This document shows, in pieces, positions 58,962-64,000 of a DNA stretch of 64,000 nucleotides. Each line of letters opens with the position of its first letter. Within the stretch, counting starts at the first letter, position 1. The DNA comes from Raphanus sativus (taxonomy: Eukaryota; Streptophyta; Magnoliopsida; Brassicales; Brassicaceae): assembly GCF_000801105.2 (NCBI RefSeq), contig NC_079512.1, forward strand, positions 431,025-495,024. The letters run 5' to 3'. The translations under genes and the position numbers were made by a program. The notes beneath the pieces were generated by a model. The model was given only the letters and a program-made list of their open reading frames with translations. It was not told the origin of the DNA and did not search any database.

Positions 58962-60169
58962 ATCTGATTGGAGATAAAAACTTTTGGGAGCTCCAGCCTC
59001 AGAGGCATGATAGCTGGATTTGGAAGAGTTTGTGTAATCTGAGGTCTATTGCTCGACCTATGGTGGTTTGCGAGGTGGGCAGGGGTACGAATGCGAGTTT
59101 CTGGCATGACAAGTGGACAAACAGAGGTCCGCTGATCGATCTTACGGGACCTAGAGGTCCAGGGGTCACCGTTTTACATGTGGATGCAGTAGTGGCGGAT
59201 GCTCTAAGAGATGGGAATTGGTGGGTAAACAGAAGTGGGAGCAGGAATCGACTTATCACTTTGGTTAGAAAGTGTCTTCCGGAAGCAGCTCCTATATTAT
59301 CCTCAGAAGTGGAGGATATATATCTTTGGAAGCCTGGAAACAGAGGTGCTTCAACCGCTTTCTCGGCAGCTCATACTTGGGAGGCTCTACACCCGCAAGG
59401 AGAGCAAGTCTTCTGGCATCGGCAAGTCTGGTTTCAAGGTAGAATACCCAAACATATGTTTATTACATGGGTGATTGCGCGGAACCGTCTAGGCACAAGA
59501 GACAGATTGAGAGGCTGGGGCTTGCAGGTGCCGTCAACTTGCATTTTATGCAATGTGGCAGATGAGACAAGACAACACTTCTTCTTTGATTGTAGTTACA
59601 GCTCTGAGATATGGTCGTTTTTCTGCTCTAGGCTGCAGTTAATTCCTCCTGTCTTGTTTTAAGATGGCTTGAGATGGTTGAGAAATCCTTTTGGAGATGA
59701 GTTTGTGAAGTTGATTATCAAGCTAGTGTACCAAGCAGCTCTGTATGGTATTTGGAAGGAGAGAAATAACAGAATTCATAATGAGATTTTCCGTCCGGCC
59801 CGAGCAGTGATCCTTGAGATAAAGCAAACAGTTCAAGCGCGGCTAGATCCTTTGTCAAGAGCGCAAAACTCTTCTAGGACTGATATAACGCTGCTTGGGA
59901 CTTGGTTCAGTAGATTTTAGCAGGTTTGAAATGTGGAGGGAGTGAAGTTTGGCAGTGGGAGAATCGCAGAAGAGAAATAGTGGCTTTGAAGTCTCAGGAG
60001 TGAGGTTTGGATTTTTTGGCAGAAGAGTAGTTTTGTTTGTGGAGTTTTTTTTAAGGTTTGTAAAGGTCTGAGTTTTGTTTATTTTTCCCGGGTGTGGGCG
60101 CCTTAAGAGGTGTAAAGTTGTAGTTCCTCTTTAGTTTTAAATAATGAAATAAAAGTGTTAAAAAAAAAA
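58962..60169 (+). mobile_element. 5'-truncated LINE retrotransposon
   Basis: Encodes the C-terminal reverse-transcriptase-associated region. From 58962 (SNLIGDKNFW) to the stop at 59662 it reads WIWKSLCNLRSIA, FWHDKWTNRGPLI, then the zinc-binding zf-RVT module with CILCNVADETRQHFFFDC. A one-base shift near 59660 leads to a second frame (WLRNPFGDEF to 59917). It ends with AATGAAATAAAAGTGTTA plus an A tail (60161-60169). A 12-bp duplication flanks it: TTCGATGTAGTA at 58950-58961 and TTCAATGTAGTA at 60170-60181, one mismatch. The core reverse transcriptase and endonuclease are missing, so it cannot move. Confidence 0.85.
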
Positions 60170-60181
60170 TTCAATGTAGTA

Positions 60182-61019
60182 CTCGTGCTGTTTTAATCTA
60201 CCTAAAACGCCTTGCATGTCACTTGTCCAAAATTTGGAATGATACTGTCGTTTTCTTTCGAAAGGCTGCATAGGATATTAGGCCCGACAATGAGATAATT
60301 GTTTAGCACGGCAATATCTGATAAACCTTCTTTGGTATGGTCAAGCCCAAAGTTCAAGTCTCCTATTCTTGGCGCATAAAGTTTTTCACTTTTCCTGCGG
60401 TTCCAAAATATTCTTATTTTTGATTGATTTTTTTTGAAAAGTAAATTCTGCAGTCCTTTCTTCAGAATTACATATAGAGGGAAATTTTCTTAATTGTCCA
60501 ACTTATATTAGTTCTCAGTCAAAAAGGATCAGAAAACCCAGAACTGAAGAAATATAGACGTGGCAATTATTTTCCGGCTCCAGCGGCGAAGGTTTCCGGT
60601 GGAAGGCCGCAGGTCAGATTCTTCAGTCTGACCCAGAAGATTCTACTCTCGAACCCAGAGCTCCTCTACCTTCTATGAACGATTTCTTGTTCCAAGGTTT
60701 TGGTTAATTGCCTTTTATTTTGTTTTGTTTTGTCATGTGTGAATGAAATTAATTGTTTTGATGTACAAGGGGTTGAAGCGATGTTCAAAAAAGGGCTGGG
60801 AAATTCTGTAGCTCTTAAAGCCAATGCTATTTAGTAGATGAACATCTTCATCATCCAGGTACCTCAGCATATTCTTAGACAAGGCTAGTCCACCTTGAAG
60901 CTATCTTCTCTTCAATCTGCATTTCTTGTTCGTTTCATTTGTTTGGTGTAATTCATGTGATTTGTTTCTGACATCTCTTTTTTTTCCTTCTCTCGATTTA
61001 TTCTAAGATTTGTTAAGAG
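60182..61019. other. Intergenic DNA of unknown nature
   Basis: A mixed-composition region. 60560-60700 is relatively GC-rich (CCGGCTCCAGCGGCGAAGG) and might be an old gene or transposon fragment, but I cannot name it. Confidence 0.3.
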
Positions 61020-61275
61020 ATGTTTAAAATGTAGTTAGAAAATATTAAACAACTTTAAAGCTTATAAACTTCAATATATAGATAACTTATTAAAAAAAAC
61101 TCTATATTTTCATAGTGGTTGTCCCACATATATATTTTGAAAAAAAATAAAAAGTATGGCATTAGTTTTAATGAATAGTTGCATCATACACTGACAAATA
61201 ACGGTGGTCAAAGATGTATGGAACCTTTATTATATATATTTGTCTAGAAAATAAAGATCTCGTAGTGTTTATTTA
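61020..61275. repeat. Decayed outlying copy of the 345-bp repeat
   Basis: Shares TATAAACTTCAATATATAGA, TGGTCAAAGATGTATGGAAC and GAAAATAAAGATCTCGTAG with the array at 54490-58500, at low identity. It lies beyond the LINE, so the array once extended further. Confidence 0.6.
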
Positions 61276-61344
61276 CAAAGTTCTGCGTGTTATATTTTTG
61301 TTACATTATTTGTTAAACTCTGGCCCATTTGCCTATATATATTA

Positions 61345-61527
61345 CAGTATAACCTCTATAAATTAATAATTTATAAATTAATATCTCTATAAATTAATAG
61401 AATTTCATAGTCCCAAATTGAGTTTTGGTTCAATTAATATTTCGATAAATTAATAATCTCTATAAATTAATAAAAAAATTTAGTTTTGATGTAGTCCCAA
61501 CATTATTAATTTATAGAGGTTTCACTG
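61345..61527. mobile_element. Emigrant-like MITE (Tc1/mariner, pogo type)
   Basis: 183 bp with inverted ends CAGTATAACCTCTATAAATT and, inverted, CAGTGAAACCTCTATAAATT. TA duplications flank it (61343-61344 and 61528-61529). The ends match the Emigrant family described in Arabidopsis, from memory. Confidence 0.85.
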
Positions 61528-61529
61528 TA

Positions 61530-62089
61530 CTTCTATCCGATATAGAATTTAAAGCCCATACTATACCGAGATAAGACATAAATAAAATAGTTTGTAAAGA
61601 AGTACGTTATATAACTGTACAGTTGGAAGTCCGTTTTGTTACCATGCAGTAACGGGTTTATGATATTGCGAGCAGCTATGGAACCTCACTCCTGACAGCC
61701 GCCTCGTCCTCACGTGGGGTGCTCAACCCGCTCCAAATCTTGGTCGTTTCGTCGAGGTGGATGCGAGCGGGTATGGAACCTCGCTCCCATATGTCGCTCT
61801 CGAGTACACATCGGCTTGCGATAGCCGCTCCCACATATTGCTCTCGTGTCCGACTCGCCCATCATGCATCTTTCACTCTCTTTTGCATCATGAATATCTC
61901 CATACAGCTCCAAGAACTCCAAAGAATACTCCAACACCTAACAAAAACTCATGCATGCAAATGTATCCTAAAGATGGTTTAAATTTACTCTACATGATCA
62001 GAATGTACAAAAATAAATGATTAAAACTATGTAATATAACCATGATGACCCTAAACCCTAAATTCTATATTTAGAAATTTTGTTGTGTT
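61530..62089. other. Unclassified sequence
   Basis: Less AT-rich from about 61640 to 61900. CGCTCCCATATGTCGCTCTC and GCTCCCACATATTGCTCTC recur within 60 bp. It might be part of an LTR retrotransposon, but no ends are visible. The open frames have no domain. Confidence 0.3.
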
Positions 62090-62280
62090 TAATTCTCTCG
62101 ATAACTGGAATTTTATAGTGGTAAATCCACTGATTTAAACAATATATTAAATTTTACTAATTTAATTGCTAAAATTAATAAAATGGTGAAATGGTTAGAA
62201 ATTTTTAAACTATAATGAGTATAAGCTTATATATATAGCATTTAATCGAAAACTCAAATATACCTTTTTTTTTTAAGGAA
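62090..62280. repeat. Second decayed outlying copy of the 345-bp repeat
   Basis: Retains TTCTCTCGATAACTGGAATTTTATAGTGGTAA-type sequence, ATCCACTGATTTAAACAATATATTAAA-type sequence and GAGTATAAGCTTATATA in the same order as in the array. Confidence 0.55.
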
Positions 62281-62360
62281 AAAACTCAAAATATCTCTCA
62301 AGCGAAGAAAACAATAAAATAAAGAATTTTCTTTGCATTCAATATAATTTATGAGGTAAA

Positions 62361-62410
62361 ATTCTTCTCGAGCATTTTTGTTCAAAAAAAAAAAATTCCT
62401 TCTCGAGCAT
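62361..62410 (+). repeat. 19-bp A-tailed insertion with a 15-16-bp duplication
   Basis: ATTCTTCTCGAGCAT at 62361-62375 and ATTCCTTCTCGAGCAT at 62395-62410 differ by one inserted base. The insert is TTTTGTTC plus A11, matching the tail of the insert at 46629. Confidence 0.65.
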
Positions 62411-63842
62411 CTTCACAACTTGAAGCTGTAGTTACGTTTCGCCACCTCATTGGGTTCAACATGTTTTTCAAAACTCCAACGATATACGTCAATCTCGATT
62501 TATCGTAATTGCCACCCGTAAAAGCAGTGAATGTAATGTTTCCCTGCAAATCAGTGATTGCCACGTGTAACAATCTCTAACGGTAAAATTAGGGAGTTCA
62601 AATGACAAAGGTTGATCACCGACTTTGATTTTTGAAAAAGTCGACCGTTAATCCAAACCGTTTATTCTGTTTTACCTATATATATAATATATATATATAT
62701 GTCTTCGTAAAGCTTTGGCCGCCTCCAACATCCAAGCTCTCGCTTTCTCTTTATTTGAGTCTCTTCTCTTTCTCTCTTGATCCCTGTTCAGGAGCTCATA
62801 CGTTTTGCCATCGGAGAGGACGTGACAACCCACCACCGCCTCTCGATCTGACCACCACCGGAGCCATTTTTCTTCACCGGAGAGGAAGCAATTGTCACGG
62901 GAGGTCCATTGTCGCGAAGCACCGGAGACATATTTATGTCTTATCGTTGTTGTCGTCTTAAACCGAGATGAGATGACAGGAACCCGATCGGAGCCGCGAC
63001 GTTCCCCACCACCAACCAACACCGGTCACCGATATGCACCGCCGCGATCCCCTTTTCACCGTAGTTGATCCATGTTGTCGGAGAGCCATCGATGCTACGG
63101 CGTTGACGTTTCGTATCCGTTGGTGACGTGTAGCACGTGGTCAATATGATAAGAGTTAGTGCCTTATTTCTCTTTTCTCATTATACAAAGTGACCATTTT
63201 AATCATAATCCCAAGATTTAATCATAAAACCCAGTGTTAAGGTCGTCATATGGTTACACTTTCTCGTTTCATGATAATGGGCTTAGCCCAAACTGTCTTT
63301 AATGCAATTAAGAAACAAAATCACAAAATCAATTATTATCCTCCATTTGTGGAAGTTAATAATGCACATCATGTGATAGCTTAGAGGCAGACTTTTTATA
63401 CAAAAATATTTGAATACAGCCTTGAATTCTAGGCTTGGGTCTGCGTATCAGAGTCACTGGACTCAGCCCATTTACCAGGTCAACAAAATCTTTGATACAC
63501 TTAAATACTACTCTATTATTAACATATTATTCATTAATTATTTAAATTTTTTTTTATTAATTATTCAAGCCGGTTAATATAGTTTGTCTGCATTGAAAGT
63601 CATTAGACTTAGTCCATTTTATTTCTACGAATACAATGGAATAATATTGTGCGTGTCATATAACAAGATTAGGTAGATAATATTTCAGCACTTATGTTAA
63701 TTGTTAAGTTGAGGTAAGAAAAATAAATTTGAGCTAAGAAAGGCCCAATTGTTAAATTAAACATAAATTTAATTTAAATAAATCAAAGCCCAAATTTTAT
63801 TTTCAGTCTAACGTTAATTTAATTTTAATTAAACATTTTATG
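62411..63842. other. Intergenic DNA
   Basis: 62700-63150 has near-neutral composition with CACCACCG and CCGGAG runs, and open frames on both strands, none with a recognised domain. It could be the 5' part of an unrecognised gene or a transposon arm. The remainder is AT-rich. Confidence 0.3.
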
Positions 63843-64000
63843 TTCGGGGTTCGGGGTTGGGGGTTCGGGGTTCGGGGTTCGGGGTTCGGGGTTCGGGGTT
63901 CGGGGTTCGGGGTTCGGGTTCGGGGTTCGGGGTTCGGGATTTCGGGGTTGAGGGTTTCCGGTTTCGGGTTTAGGGTTTCCGGTTTCGGGTTTAGGGTTTC
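63843..64000. repeat. Heptamer array GGGGTTC grading into GGGTTTAGGGTTT
   Basis: From TTCGGGG at 63843, about 13 nearly perfect 7-bp units (GGGGTTC) are followed by degenerate units (CCGGTTTCGGGTTTAGGG) at the window edge. The 7-bp phase is the same as that of the plant telomere repeat TTTAGGG. The array continues beyond the window. Confidence 0.85.

Noticed and set aside
62632..63144. Overlapping frames of 109, 116 and 67 residues
   Set aside because: They compete on both strands with no domain; low-complexity composition explains them.

Overview
The window is nuclear DNA of a flowering plant, almost certainly a Brassicaceae and probably close to Brassica or Raphanus. The evidence is spliced genes with canonical plant introns, a nuclear tRNA-Trp, Brassicaceae-type SINEs, Helitrons and MITEs, and a gene order that, from memory of the Arabidopsis thaliana annotation, follows the end of chromosome 1 in reverse (about At1g80260 down to At1g79910). 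Locus names are recalled, not searched. Exon boundaries were derived by hand from splice sites, reading phase and remembered family sequences.

Left part (1-23,000), compact and gene-rich: a gamma-tubulin complex component 5-like gene running off the left edge (minus), a small uncharacterised gene (minus), tRNA-Trp(CCA) (plus), a DUF1644 zinc-binding gene with a suspected frameshift (minus), a membrane protein like At1g80200 (minus), GINS subunit PSF1 (minus), MASS1-like stomatal MAPK substrate (plus), a small DUF761 protein (plus), a glyoxalase-I-like protein (minus), a pentatricopeptide repeat protein (minus) and a polygalacturonase (minus).

Middle part (23,000-44,900), transposon-rich: a long-inverted-repeat element with a telomere-like core, a Harbinger-like element, two SINEs, three adjacent MITEs, a hAT-like element, tandem Helitrons and a TGTACA-rich block. 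Embedded in it are an EPFL8-like secreted peptide (two small exons), a TPR protein and a LURP-one-related protein.

Right part (44,900-64,000): Golgi protein SYS1, OVATE family protein 14, a probable remnant of a Sec63/ERDJ2-type gene, and an IST1-like ESCRT regulator. These are followed by about 4 kb of ~345-bp tandem repeats, a 5'-truncated LINE with target-site duplication, an Emigrant-like MITE and a heptamer array at the right edge.

The genes do not form one pathway. Two (EPFL8-like and MASS1-like) belong to families linked to stomatal development. Many Arabidopsis neighbours are missing between the LURP-one-related gene and SYS1, as expected for a genome fractionated after polyploidy. 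The most unusual signals are eight very short A-tailed insertions flanked by 13-16-bp direct repeats, and two elements with 9-bp target duplications around telomere-like cores.
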